From positions 1 to 34,137 of the forward strand of contig CANRPN010000010.1 of the NCBI GenBank assembly GCA_947632505.1: 34,137 nt of DNA. Direction: 5' to 3'. Origin of the DNA: an uncultured Clostridia bacterium (lineage in GTDB: Bacteria > Bacillota > Clostridia > Christensenellales > Borkfalkiaceae). The notes under the pieces are model-generated. The model was not told the DNA's origin. It ran no database searches and saw nothing but the letters and a program-made list of their open reading frames with translations. Made by a program: the position numbers and the translations under genes. Positions 16,197 through 25,600 of this stretch are shown here, piece after piece. Each line of letters opens with the position of its first letter. Positions within the stretch are counted from its first letter, which is position 1.

Positions 16197-17066
16197 TTAT
16201 TTTATGATCCTTGCACAGGCGACGGCGAGCGCGCCCGGGCCGATATGGCAGCTCACGGACAGAGAAAGGGGGTCTACATATTTTAAGGGAATGCCGGGGA
16301 AAGCGGCTTTGAGTTCTTTCGCAAAAATATCCGCTTCCTCGTAGTTGGCCGTGTGGGCCACCGCAAGCATCATTTCTCCTTGTTTCACCAAGTCGGCAAA
16401 GCGGGTGGAAAAATCGTGACGGATCGCGTCGATCATCACCGCTTTGGCCTGTTTGAGGGAATGCACCTTTTTGAAAGCGTCGAGCTTTTCCCCTTGGATC
16501 TGCAATACGGGTTTGATTTTGAGGATAGTGCCGATCAGCGCGGCCGCGGGGGTGAGGCGGCCTCCCTTTTTGAGATATTTTAAGGTATCGAGGGAGATGT
16601 AGATGCTGCTGTCGAACTTGGTCCGTGTCAAAATCTCGGCGATCTCCGCGGCGCTCTTTCCCTGCTTTGCGAGGGTCATGGCGTCCTCCACGCTCTGTTT
16701 TTGGGTGATCGAGATCCGCTGGTTGTCTACAACGGCCACTCTTCCGCCAAATTCGTTGGCAATGCTCATCGCGGTATGACAGGACTCAGAAAGCCCGCTG
16801 GACATGGGGATATGCACGATCTCGTCATAGGTTTTCAAGAGTTCTTCCCAAAGTTCCTTGACCGCTTCGGGGGACGGTTGGGAAGTGGAGACGGAAGCCT
16901 CGCCCTTCAAGTGTTCATAGAACTGCGGTTGAGTGAGGTCAATGTCCTCGAAATGTTGTTCCCCGTCGATCAAAAAGGGCATCGAGAGTACGGAAATTCC
17001 CAGTTTCTCCGCTTCTGCCTGTGTGATGCCGCTGTTTGAATCGGTCACGATTCTCACGTTTGCCAT
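16197..17066 (-). CDS. DegV family protein (fatty-acid binding)
   Basis: MANVRIVTDSNSGITQAEAEKLGISVLSMPFLIDGEQHFEDIDL, VSTSQPSPEAVKELWEELLKTYDEIVHIPMSSGLSESCHTA. Start taken at the internal Met 17066. Confidence 0.92.
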   Translation of the reverse strand: MANVRIVTDSNSGITQAEAEKLGISVLSMPFLIDGEQHFEDIDLTQPQFYEHLKGEASVSTSQPSPEAVKELWEELLKTYDEIVHIPMSSGLSESCHTAMSIANEFGGRVAVVDNQRISITQKQSVEDAMTLAKQGKSAAEIAEILTRTKFDSSIYISLDTLKYLKKGGRLTPAAALIGTILKIKPVLQIQGEKLDAFKKVHSLKQAKAVMIDAIRHDFSTRFADLVKQGEMMLAVAHTANYEEADIFAKELKAAFPGIPLKYVDPLSLSVSCHIGPGALAVACARIIK

Positions 17067-17115
17067 ATTTCTTTTACTCTCCAAAAAAGTTCACTTCGTT
17101 AATGAAGTCACTGAG

Positions 17116-17144
17116 ATTATAACAAAAGCGATGAAAAACGTCAA
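17116..17144 (-). promoter_or_regulatory. degV promoter (TTGACG-17-TATAAT on the minus strand)
   Basis: CGTCAA at 17139-17144 and ATTATA at 17116-17121 on the plus strand. Confidence 0.75.
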
Positions 17145-17181
17145 GAAAATCTTTCGGCTTTTCGAAATTTTTTTCGCGTGC

Positions 17182-17210
17182 TTGACAGCTTTCCATATTA
17201 AATGTATAAT
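17182..17210 (+). promoter_or_regulatory. Consensus promoter for nfnAB (TTGACA-17-TATAAT)
   Basis: TTGACA at 17182-17187 and TATAAT at 17205-17210, spacer 17 bp. ATG begins at 17217. Confidence 0.85.
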
Positions 17211-17216
17211 GAAACC

Positions 17217-18050
17217 ATGTTCCGTATCGTAAACAAACAAAAATTGAACGAAACGGTCGTCCGCATGGAGATCGAGGCGCCTCTCGTCGCCCGCAAGGCC
17301 GAGGCGGGGCAGTTCGTCATCCTCCGCGCCGATGAGCGGGGGGAACGCATTCCCCTCACGATCGCGGGATACGACAGGGAAAAGGGGACGATCGAGATCA
17401 TCTTCCAGATCGTCGGCGGGGCGACCCTTTGCCTCAACGCGCGGAAGGCGGGGGAGAGCCTCCCGGATCTCGTCGGGCCGCTGGGGGTTCCGACTGCGCT
17501 TGAAGGGTTGAAGAAGGTCGCGGTCGTCGGCGGGGGAGTCGGATGCGCCATCGCCCTTCCCGTCGCAAGAAAGCTCAAAGAACTCGGCGCAGAGGTCACG
17601 AGCATCGTAGGCTTCCGCGGCCGTGAGCTCGTCATCTTGGAGGAGGAATTTAGGGCATGCAGCGATCGCTTCTTTCTCACGACGGACGACGGCAGCTACG
17701 GGGAAAAGGGCAATGTCTGCGCGCCGCTCAGCCGGCTGCTGCAAGAGGAGACATTCGACGAGGTCATCACGATCGGGCCGCTTGTCATGATGAAATTTGT
17801 TGCTGCGGCGACGAGACCTTACGGGATCAAGACGATTGCGAGCATGGATCCGATCATGATCGACGGCACGGGCATGTGCGGCTGCTGCCGTCTGAGCGTC
17901 GGCGGCGAGACGAAATTTGCCTGTGTGGACGGTCCCGATTTCGATGCGCACCTCGTCGATTTCGACGAAGCGATCCGTCGCTCCCGCATTTATACGGATT
18001 TTGAATCCCGCAAGCGGGAAGAACACTGTAATTTATTGAAACTGAAATGA
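17217..18050 (+). CDS. nfnA: NADH-dependent ferredoxin:NADP+ oxidoreductase alpha subunit (PyrK/sulfide dehydrogenase-like FAD/NAD and [2Fe-2S] protein)
   Basis: AGQFVILRADERGERIPLTIAGYD, VAVVGGGVGCAIALPVARKLKELGAEVTSIVGFR, SMDPIMIDGTGMCGCCRLSVGGETKFACVDGPDFDAHLVDFDEA. ATGA overlap with nfnB. Confidence 0.88.
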   Translation: MFRIVNKQKLNETVVRMEIEAPLVARKAEAGQFVILRADERGERIPLTIAGYDREKGTIEIIFQIVGGATLCLNARKAGESLPDLVGPLGVPTALEGLKKVAVVGGGVGCAIALPVARKLKELGAEVTSIVGFRGRELVILEEEFRACSDRFFLTTDDGSYGEKGNVCAPLSRLLQEETFDEVITIGPLVMMKFVAAATRPYGIKTIASMDPIMIDGTGMCGCCRLSVGGETKFACVDGPDFDAHLVDFDEAIRRSRIYTDFESRKREEHCNLLKLK

Positions 18051-19423
18051 AAAACAATTCAACGACAAAAACGCCCATGCCCGTGCAACCGCCCGAGGAG
18101 CGGATAAAAAACTTCCGCGAAGTGGCGCTCGGTTACTCCGCGGAGCAGGCGCGGCAGGAGGCGGAGCGCTGTCTGCACTGTAAAAACCGCCCCTGTGTGC
18201 AGGGCTGTCCCGTGGGGGTCGCCATTCCCGATTTCATTGCCCTCGTTAAGGAGGGGAATTTCGAGGAGGCGTACGGGGTCATCTCGCGCACTTCGCTGCT
18301 TCCCGCCGTTTGCGGGCGGGTCTGTCCGCAGGAAAACCAATGCGAAAAATTTTGCGTGCGCGGCATCAAGGGGGAATCGGTCGGTATCGGCAGGTTGGAG
18401 CGGTTCGTCGCCGATTTTCACGCAAGCAACGGCCAACCCACTGAGCCGAGTACGGCAAATGGACGGCGCGTGGCGGTCATCGGCTCGGGGCCCGCGGGGC
18501 TCTCGTGTGCGGGGGAGCTCGCAAGGCGGGGGTATGCAGTCACCGTGTTTGAGGCGCTGCATGTCGCGGGCGGGGTGCTCGTCTATGGCATTCCCGAGTT
18601 CCGCCTTCCGAAGGAGATCGTCGCGCGTGAGGTCGCAGGGCTCAAAGCGCTCGGCGTGAACTTCGTCACGAATGCGGTCATCGGCAGGACGCTCACCGTA
18701 GAGGAACTCAAAGCGGAGGGCTTCGAAGCGGTGTTTCTCGGCACGGGCGCAGGACTTCCCAATTTTATGGGGATCAAGGGGGAGAATGCCAAAGGAGTAT
18801 TCTCTGCCAACGAATATCTCACCCGCGTCAATCTCATGAAGGCGTACGAGGAGGGGAGCGAGACGCCCGTGTTTCGCGCAAAGAAAGTCGCGGTCGTGGG
18901 CGGCGGGAATGTCGCCATGGACGCGGCGCGCACGGCGAGACGGCTGGGCGCGGAGGTGACGGTCGTCTATCGCAGATCCCGCGCCGAGCTTCCCGCAAGG
19001 CGGGAGGAGGCGGAGCACGCCGAAGAGGAGGGCGTCCGTTTCCGTCTTCTTACCGGTCCGAAGGAGATCCTGACGGACGCTGAGGAGAATGTCATCGGAA
19101 TGAAGTGCGTGGAGATGGAGCTCGGCGAGCCGGACGGTTCTGGCCGCCGCCGTCCCGTCGACCGGGCGGGCAGCGAATTTGTGCTCGAAGCCGACTGTGT
19201 GATCATGGCGCTCGGCACCTCGCCCAACCCGCTCTTAAAGCGCACGACGGCGGGGCTGGAAACGGGGAAGCGGGGGGAGATCGTCGCCGACGAGAACGGA
19301 AAAACTTCGCTCGAAGGGGTCTTTGCGGGCGGAGACGCAGTCACGGGCTCGGCAACGGTCATTCTCGCAATGGGCGCAGGCAAGCGCGCCGCCCAAGCCA
19401 TGGATGAGTATTTGAACAAATAA
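18047..19423 (+). CDS. nfnB: NfnB / NADPH-dependent glutamate synthase small-chain-like oxidoreductase
   Basis: ERCLHCKNRPCVQGCPVGVAIPDFI, CPQENQCEKFCVRG, VAVIGSGPAGLSCAGELARRGYAVTVFEALHVAGGVLVYGIPEFRLPK, VAVVGGGNVAMDAARTARRLGAEVTVVYRRS. Paired with nfnA. Confidence 0.9.
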   Translation: MKNNSTTKTPMPVQPPEERIKNFREVALGYSAEQARQEAERCLHCKNRPCVQGCPVGVAIPDFIALVKEGNFEEAYGVISRTSLLPAVCGRVCPQENQCEKFCVRGIKGESVGIGRLERFVADFHASNGQPTEPSTANGRRVAVIGSGPAGLSCAGELARRGYAVTVFEALHVAGGVLVYGIPEFRLPKEIVAREVAGLKALGVNFVTNAVIGRTLTVEELKAEGFEAVFLGTGAGLPNFMGIKGENAKGVFSANEYLTRVNLMKAYEEGSETPVFRAKKVAVVGGGNVAMDAARTARRLGAEVTVVYRRSRAELPARREEAEHAEEEGVRFRLLTGPKEILTDAEENVIGMKCVEMELGEPDGSGRRRPVDRAGSEFVLEADCVIMALGTSPNPLLKRTTAGLETGKRGEIVADENGKTSLEGVFAGGDAVTGSATVILAMGAGKRAAQAMDEYLNK

Positions 19424-19428
19424 ATTTT

Positions 19429-19463
19429 GCCCCGCCTCCGCGCCGTAGGCGCGGAGGCGGGGC
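19429..19463. repeat. GC-rich perfect inverted repeat (16-bp arms, GTA loop)
   Basis: GCCCCGCCTCCGCGCC-GTA-GGCGCGGAGGCGGGGC directly after nfnB. No T run. Confidence 0.9.
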
Positions 19464-19498
19464 TTCTAATTGCCGCGCCGCCCGCATACAAATAGAGC

Positions 19499-20215
19499 AT
19501 GAATTTTGTTTATCGTCACAGGGTGGCGTTTGGGGCGCTGGCGCTCATTCTGACGGTCGCTTTCACGCTCGGCGTCTGTTTTTTTGCGCTTGCGGGGACG
19601 ACCGCCGAGGCGAACCGCCTCACAGTCGTGCTCGATGCGGGCCACGGCGGAGTAGACGGCGGGGTCGTCGGCACAAAGACAGGCGTCAAGGAGAGCGACA
19701 TCAACCTCAAAATCACATATTTGGTCAAAGAACGGTTCGAAGAAGCGGGCTTTGCGGTCGTTCTCACCCGCAGGACGGAGGCGGGCCTGTACGGAATGGC
19801 GACAGCGGGCTATAAGAAAAGAGATATGCAGCGTCGTGCGGAGATCATTCAGAGCTCCTCTCCCGCGTTGGTTGTTTCGGTGCACCAGAATTTCTTTTCG
19901 CTCACGTCGCGGCGGGGCGCGCAGGTCTTTTTTAAGGAGAGTTCGGAATCCTCCCAAGCGCTCGCATGCAGCATCCAGGCGGCGCTCAACAGCATGCCGG
20001 AGTGCGTCAAGCGCAGCGATCCGCTGAAAGGAGATTATTTCATCCTCAACTCCTCGCCTGCGCCCGCGGTGATCGTGGAATGCGGATTTTTGTCCAATCC
20101 GGAGGACGAAGCGCTCTTGCTTTCCGAAAATTATCAGCGAAAATTGGCGGAAGCCGTGGTATCGGGAGCGATCGGATTTCTTTCTTCTTCCGCAAATTTG
20201 AGAGATTTCGGTTGA
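19499..20215 (+). CDS. N-acetylmuramoyl-L-alanine amidase (Amidase_3, CwlD-like)
   Basis: N-terminal TM then LTVVLDAGHGGVDGGVVGTKTGVKESDINLKITYLVKERFEEAGFAVVLTRRTE, ALVVSVHQNFF, AVIVECGFLSNPEDEALL. Confidence 0.92.
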   Translation: MNFVYRHRVAFGALALILTVAFTLGVCFFALAGTTAEANRLTVVLDAGHGGVDGGVVGTKTGVKESDINLKITYLVKERFEEAGFAVVLTRRTEAGLYGMATAGYKKRDMQRRAEIIQSSSPALVVSVHQNFFSLTSRRGAQVFFKESSESSQALACSIQAALNSMPECVKRSDPLKGDYFILNSSPAPAVIVECGFLSNPEDEALLLSENYQRKLAEAVVSGAIGFLSSSANLRDFG

Positions 20216-20240
20216 CTTATCGCTTCGCGCATGATATAAT
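20212..20240 (+). promoter_or_regulatory. Promoter for the acyl-ACP thioesterase operon (TTGACT-17-TATAAT)
   Basis: TTGACT at 20212-20217 (overlapping the amidase stop) and TATAAT at 20235-20240. ATG at 20250. Confidence 0.8.
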
Positions 20241-20249
20241 ACCAAGGAT

Positions 20250-20990
20250 ATGAGCGGCTACTGCCATACAAGGAGCTTTGCGCTCCGTTATACCGATTTT
20301 GATTTCCGGGACGAATTGAAGCCGTCCACGCTTCTCGCAATGGCGCAGGAAGTCGCCGCGTCGAGCGCGGACGAGCTCGGCTTCGGTTATGAGGCGCTGA
20401 AAGAAAAGAATTACGGATTTATCACCGTCAATACTTACTGCGAGCTCTTTACTCCCGCCAAGCTCGGCGATGTGCTCACGGTAGAGACGTGGCCTCTTCC
20501 GCCGCGGCATGTCATTTTCGAACGGGACTATCGCATCAAAAATCAAAAAGGGGAAATCATTGCGCTGCTGGCTTCACGCTGGTGTCTCATTGATTTACCC
20601 CGTTTTTCTATGTTGCAGCCAACGGCGCTTGGCGAGGTGCATGAGCGCTGTCCCTACAATCCCGAAAAAATGCTCGAAGTGCCCGATTGGAAAATTCCCA
20701 AGCTCTCGGGCGGAAAGGAGGTCCGCCGCAGGACCGTTACCCAAACCGACTGCGATCATTATCTTCACGCGAACAATACCAGATATGCCGATTTCTTTCT
20801 CGACTGCCTTTCCATGGCAGAGATGCGGCTGGTAAAATTTTTCCAAATCGCCTATAATAAGCAGGCGAAGGAGGGGACCGAGCTCACGTTTTTCCGGAAG
20901 GACGACGGCGGCTGCACCCTGCTGGAAGCGCGCGCAGAGGATGCGATCGTGGCGCAATTCCGCATCGGATTCGGGGAGGAAAGAAGATGA
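20250..20990 (+). CDS. Acyl-ACP thioesterase
   Basis: FALRYTDFDFRDELKPSTLLAMAQEVAASSADELGFGYEAL, TWPLPPRHVIFERDYRI, SRWCLIDLPRFSML, hot-dog repeat with TQTDCDHYLHANNTRYADFFLD. Confidence 0.88.
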   Translation: MSGYCHTRSFALRYTDFDFRDELKPSTLLAMAQEVAASSADELGFGYEALKEKNYGFITVNTYCELFTPAKLGDVLTVETWPLPPRHVIFERDYRIKNQKGEIIALLASRWCLIDLPRFSMLQPTALGEVHERCPYNPEKMLEVPDWKIPKLSGGKEVRRRTVTQTDCDHYLHANNTRYADFFLDCLSMAEMRLVKFFQIAYNKQAKEGTELTFFRKDDGGCTLLEARAEDAIVAQFRIGFGEERR

Positions 20991-21505
20991 GCAAGGGAGT
21001 GAGACCGCGCGTCGATCGCCGCAGCGGACCGGTAAAATTCGTAAAGTTGATGAGGATCCTCTTTCTCCTTCTGACGATCGTCATTGTTCCCGTTGTGATG
21101 ATCCTCACGGCGCTCGCCTGCAATGTGAAGGGGGTGCCGTGCGTCATTCTCTCCGTCATAGTCGCCGCGCTGGTCGTATTTTGGCTCACGGTCTACGGGT
21201 TCTATGCGATGCGGGTCTCTATGGGGACCGTGCTCGGCACGGAGATCACCGATAAGGTAGTTCACCTGCATACCAAGCGCAAAATTTTTACATATGACGT
21301 CAAAATGGGCTGTGTGGCCGTCAAAGTAAGAGGAAACCGCTATGTCTGCACCTTCGAGACGCAGGATTCGCGGGATAAATTCACATTCTACCGGCATGCG
21401 CCGTTCAGTAAATTTTCGGACAGACAGTTTTCCGAGGACGACATCGCGGCTTTCTGCCCCGGATTCGAGGGCGGAGACTATTCCGTGCTGAGAGGAGACA
21501 GATGA
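20987..21505 (+). CDS. Small two-TM protein of unknown function
   Basis: 172 aa, ATGA overlap upstream and ATGA overlap with carA downstream; two N-terminal hydrophobic segments. Confidence 0.75.
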   Translation: MSKGVRPRVDRRSGPVKFVKLMRILFLLLTIVIVPVVMILTALACNVKGVPCVILSVIVAALVVFWLTVYGFYAMRVSMGTVLGTEITDKVVHLHTKRKIFTYDVKMGCVAVKVRGNRYVCTFETQDSRDKFTFYRHAPFSKFSDRQFSEDDIAAFCPGFEGGDYSVLRGDR

Positions 21506-22557
21506 AGAAGAAGGCATACGTCACGCTGGAAAACGGGAAAGTGTTCGAGGGATGGTCTTTCGGCGCCGAGCGGGAGACGGTCGGCGAGCTCGTGTTCACC
21601 ACGGGCATGACGGGCTATCTCGAAACGCTCACCGACCCCAGCTATTTCGGACAGATCGTCACGCAGACCTTTCCGCTCATCGGCAACTACGGGGTCATTC
21701 CCCCCGATTTTGAAAGCCGAAAGAGCTGGGTCACCGCCTACATCGTACGGGAAAAATGCGACGCTCCCTCCAATTTCCGTTCGGAGGGCGCGCTCGAAGG
21801 ATATTTGAAGCAGCAGGGGGTGCCCGCCGTGTACGGCGTGGATACCCGCGAACTCACCCGCACCGTGCGCGAGGCGGGCGTGATGAACGCGGCAATCTCG
21901 TTCAAACCGTTCACCGACTTTGAAGCGCTCAGAGCCTACCGCGTGAAGGATGCGGTCAAGTCGGTCACTTCGGAAGAGATCCGGGAGTACGGGGTACGGG
22001 GAAACACGGAGGTCGTGCTCTATGATTTCGGGGCAAAGGCGAACATCGAGCGGGAGCTTGTGAACAGGGGCTGCCATGTGACGGTGGTGCCTGCGAACTT
22101 TCCCGCGGAGGAGGTCCTTGCGCGCGATCCCGCCGGTATCATGCTTGCGAACGGTCCGGGTGATCCCGCCGAGAACACGGAGATCATCGAAAACATCAAA
22201 AAACTTGCGGGCAGAAAGCCGATTTTCGGCATCTGTCTCGGCCACCAGCTGTTTGCGCTCGCAATGGGCGGGCAGACGCGCAAGATGAAGTACGGCCACC
22301 GCGGCGCCAACCAGCCCGTCAAAGAACTGAAAACGGGGCGGGTGTTCATCACGAGCCAAAACCACGGGTACGAGGTCGTGTCCGAATCGCTCAAATGCGG
22401 CACGCTCTCCTTTGTCAATGCCAACGACGGCACCTGCGAGGGGGTGGACTATCCCGAGCTGGACGCCACAACGGTGCAATTCCATCCCGAGGCTTGCAGC
22501 GGCCCCCGCGACGCCAATTTCCTCTTTGAAAATTTTATTGAGAGGATGAGAAGATAA
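21502..22557 (+). CDS. carA: Carbamoyl-phosphate synthase small subunit
   Basis: AYVTLENGKVFEGWSFG, ETVGELVFTTGMTGYLETLTDPSYFGQIVTQTFPLIGNYGV, GVDTRELTRTVREAG, FGICLGHQLFALAMG, TTVQFHPEACSGPRD. Confidence 0.96.
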   Translation: MKKKAYVTLENGKVFEGWSFGAERETVGELVFTTGMTGYLETLTDPSYFGQIVTQTFPLIGNYGVIPPDFESRKSWVTAYIVREKCDAPSNFRSEGALEGYLKQQGVPAVYGVDTRELTRTVREAGVMNAAISFKPFTDFEALRAYRVKDAVKSVTSEEIREYGVRGNTEVVLYDFGAKANIERELVNRGCHVTVVPANFPAEEVLARDPAGIMLANGPGDPAENTEIIENIKKLAGRKPIFGICLGHQLFALAMGGQTRKMKYGHRGANQPVKELKTGRVFITSQNHGYEVVSESLKCGTLSFVNANDGTCEGVDYPELDATTVQFHPEACSGPRDANFLFENFIERMRR

Positions 22558-22566
22558 AAAAGCAGT

Positions 22567-22605
22567 TCCCGCCCGCCCCCGCGCAGGGCGCGGGGGCGGG
22601 CGGGA
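22567..22605. repeat. GC-rich perfect inverted repeat between carA and carB (18-bp stem, AGG loop)
   Basis: TCCCGCCCGCCCCCGCGC-AGG-GCGCGGGGGCGGGCGGGA. No T run. Ends 22 nt before the carB ATG. Confidence 0.9.
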
Positions 22606-22627
22606 GCGTCGTTTATAAGGAAACAAC

Positions 22628-25600
22628 ATGCCGAAGAGATCAGATATTCAAAAAGTACTTGTCATCGGGTCGGGTCCGATCGTGATCGGGCAAGCGGCGG
22701 AGTTCGACTATGCGGGCGCGCAGGCCTGCCGTGTGCTCAAAGACGCGGGCGTGAACGTCGTTCTTTGCAATTCCAACCCCGCCACGATCATGACGGACAA
22801 GATGCTCGCAGACGAAATTTATCTCGAACCTCTCACCGAGGACAGCTTAAAGCGCATCATTATTAAGGAGAAGCCGGACAGTTTGCTTGCCTCGCTCGGC
22901 GGCCAAACGGGACTCACCATGGGTTGCAAGCTCGCCAAGGACGGCTTTCTCGAAAGTCACGGCGTCAAACTCATCGGTACGAAGCTCGACGCGATCGACC
23001 GCGCCGAGGACCGTGAACTGTTCAAGGAGACGATGCAAAAAATCGGCCAGCCCGTTGTTCCCTCCGACATCGCCTACACGGTGGAGGAATGTGTCGCGAT
23101 CGCGGAGAAGCTCGGCTATCCCGTCATTGTGCGGCCTGCCTTCACGCTCGGCGGCGCGGGCGGCGGCGTCGCTTACAACGAGGAAGAGCTTCGCCTCATC
23201 TCCCACAACGGCTTGATGCTCTCTCCCATCACGCAGGTGCTCATCGAAAAATACATCGGCGGCTGGAAGGAGATCGAATTTGAAGTCCTGCGCGACGGCG
23301 CGGGGAACGTGATCACCGTCTGCTCCATGGAGAATTTCGACCCCGTTGGGGTCCACACGGGGGATTCGATCGTCATCGCGCCCGCGGTCACGCTGTCCGA
23401 CAAGGAATATCAAATGCTTCGGACGGCCTCCCTCAGGATCATCAGCGAGCTGGGGATCGAGGGCGGCTGCAACTGCCAGTTTGCATTGCACCCCACGAGT
23501 TTCGAATATGCGGTCATCGAAGTCAATCCCCGCGTCTCGCGTTCTTCCGCGCTTGCGAGCAAGGCGACGGGCTATCCCATCGCAAAGGTTGCCACGAAAA
23601 TCGCCCTCGGCTATACCCTCGACGAAATCAAAAACGACCTCACGGGCAAGACCTATGCTTGTTTTGAGCCCGCGCTCGACTATGTTGTGGTGAAACTCCC
23701 CAAATGGCCGTTCGATAAGTTCCTCTATGCGGGGCGGAACCTCGGCTCCCGCATGAAGGCGACGGGGGAGGTCATGGCGATCGGCTCCTCCTTTGAGCAG
23801 GCGATCATGAAGGCCGTGCGCGGCGCGGAGATCTCTCTCAATACGTTGAATGCACCCAAGTTTGCACACCTCAACCGCGAAGAGCTGCTCGCCGAACTGC
23901 ACAAGACGACGGATGAGCGTCTCTTTGTGGTCTATGCCGCACTGCATGCGGGCATCACGCCCGATGAAATTTTCGGGATCACCAAGATCGACCGTTGGTT
24001 TCTCTACAAATTGCTCACGCTTGTGGAGTTCGAGCGGCATATCGCAGGCAAAAAACTCACGAAAGAGGACTATCTCACGGGGAAAAAGCTCGGTTTTACC
24101 GACAAAGTGCTCGCAGAAAAGAGCGGCTTTCCCTTGCCGCCGCACCGTCGCGCGGTCTTTAAGATGGTGGATACCTGTGCGGCCGAGTTCGCCGCGCAGA
24201 CCCCGTATTTCTATTCGACTTACGACGAAGCCGAACACGACGAGGCGAAGCCTTTTGTGGCGAACAGCGTTTCCGCAAAGAAAAAGCGGGTGATCGTCAT
24301 CGGTTCGGGGCCCATCCGGATCGGGCAGGGCATCGAGTTCGACTATTCCTCCGTTCACTGCGTGTGGACGCTGAAATCTCTCGGCTTCGAGGTCATCATC
24401 ATCAACAACAATCCCGAGACGGTCTCCACCGACTTCGACACGGCGGACAGGCTTTACTTTGAGCCGCTCACGCCCGAGGACGTGCAGAATGTCATCGATG
24501 TGGAAAAGCCCTACGGCGTCGTCGTCACCTTCGGCGGACAGACGGCGATCAAGCTCTGCGGCTATCTTGCGAAGAAGGGCGTGCGCATTTTGGGCACGAG
24601 CGCAGACAGCGTGGACATGGCGGAGGACCGCGAGCGGTTTGACAGGCTTCTGGAACGCTTTGGCATCGCCCGTCCCAAGGGGCTCACCGTCATGACGAAG
24701 GAGGAAGCGATCCATGCCGCAGAGACCCTCGGCTATCCCGTTCTGCTTCGTCCGAGCTATGTCATCGGCGGGCAGAATATGACGATCGCCTTTACCGAGA
24801 ACGACATTTCCCGCTATATGGACGTCATTCTCGCGCAAAAGATCGAAAATCCCGTGCTCTGCGATAAATATCTCATGGGCACCGAGCTCGAAGTAGACGC
24901 CATTTCCGACGGCGTGGATGTGCTCATCCCGGGCATCATGCAGCACGTGGAGCGTGCGGGCGTGCATTCGGGCGACTCCATTGCAGTGTATCCTCCCTAT
25001 CATCTGAGCGACGCTATGCTCCGCCGCATTGTGGAGGTCTCGACGCAACTTGCTTTGGAACTTAAAACGAAGGGGCTCATCAACATTCAATATCTGATCT
25101 ATCAGAACCAGCTCTATGTCATTGAAGTCAATCCCCGCGCGAGCCGCACCATTCCCTACATCTCCAAAGTGACGGGGGTGCCCATGGTGGAGCTCGCGAC
25201 CAAGATCATGGTGGGGGCAAAGCTGAAAAGGCTGGGCTACGGCACGGGTCTGTATCCCAATTCGCCCTATGTCGCGGTGAAAGTTCCCGTATTCTCCTTC
25301 GAAAAACTCAACGATGTCAATTCCCAGCTCGGGCCTGAGATGAAGTCCACGGGTGAGGTGCTCGGCATCGGCAAGACGATCGAGGAGGCGCTCTTCAAGG
25401 GACTTGTCTCGGCGGGGTTCAAGATGTGCCATCCCTCCAAGGAGAAACCGGTGGGGGTTTATTTTACGATCAACGACCAGGACAAGCCGGAGATCGTCTC
25501 CATCGCCAAAAAATTTGCCGACCTCGGCTGCCGCCTGTATGCGACGGCGGGCACGGCGAAGGTCATTGAAGCGCTCGGCATCGACGTTACCGTGGTTGAA

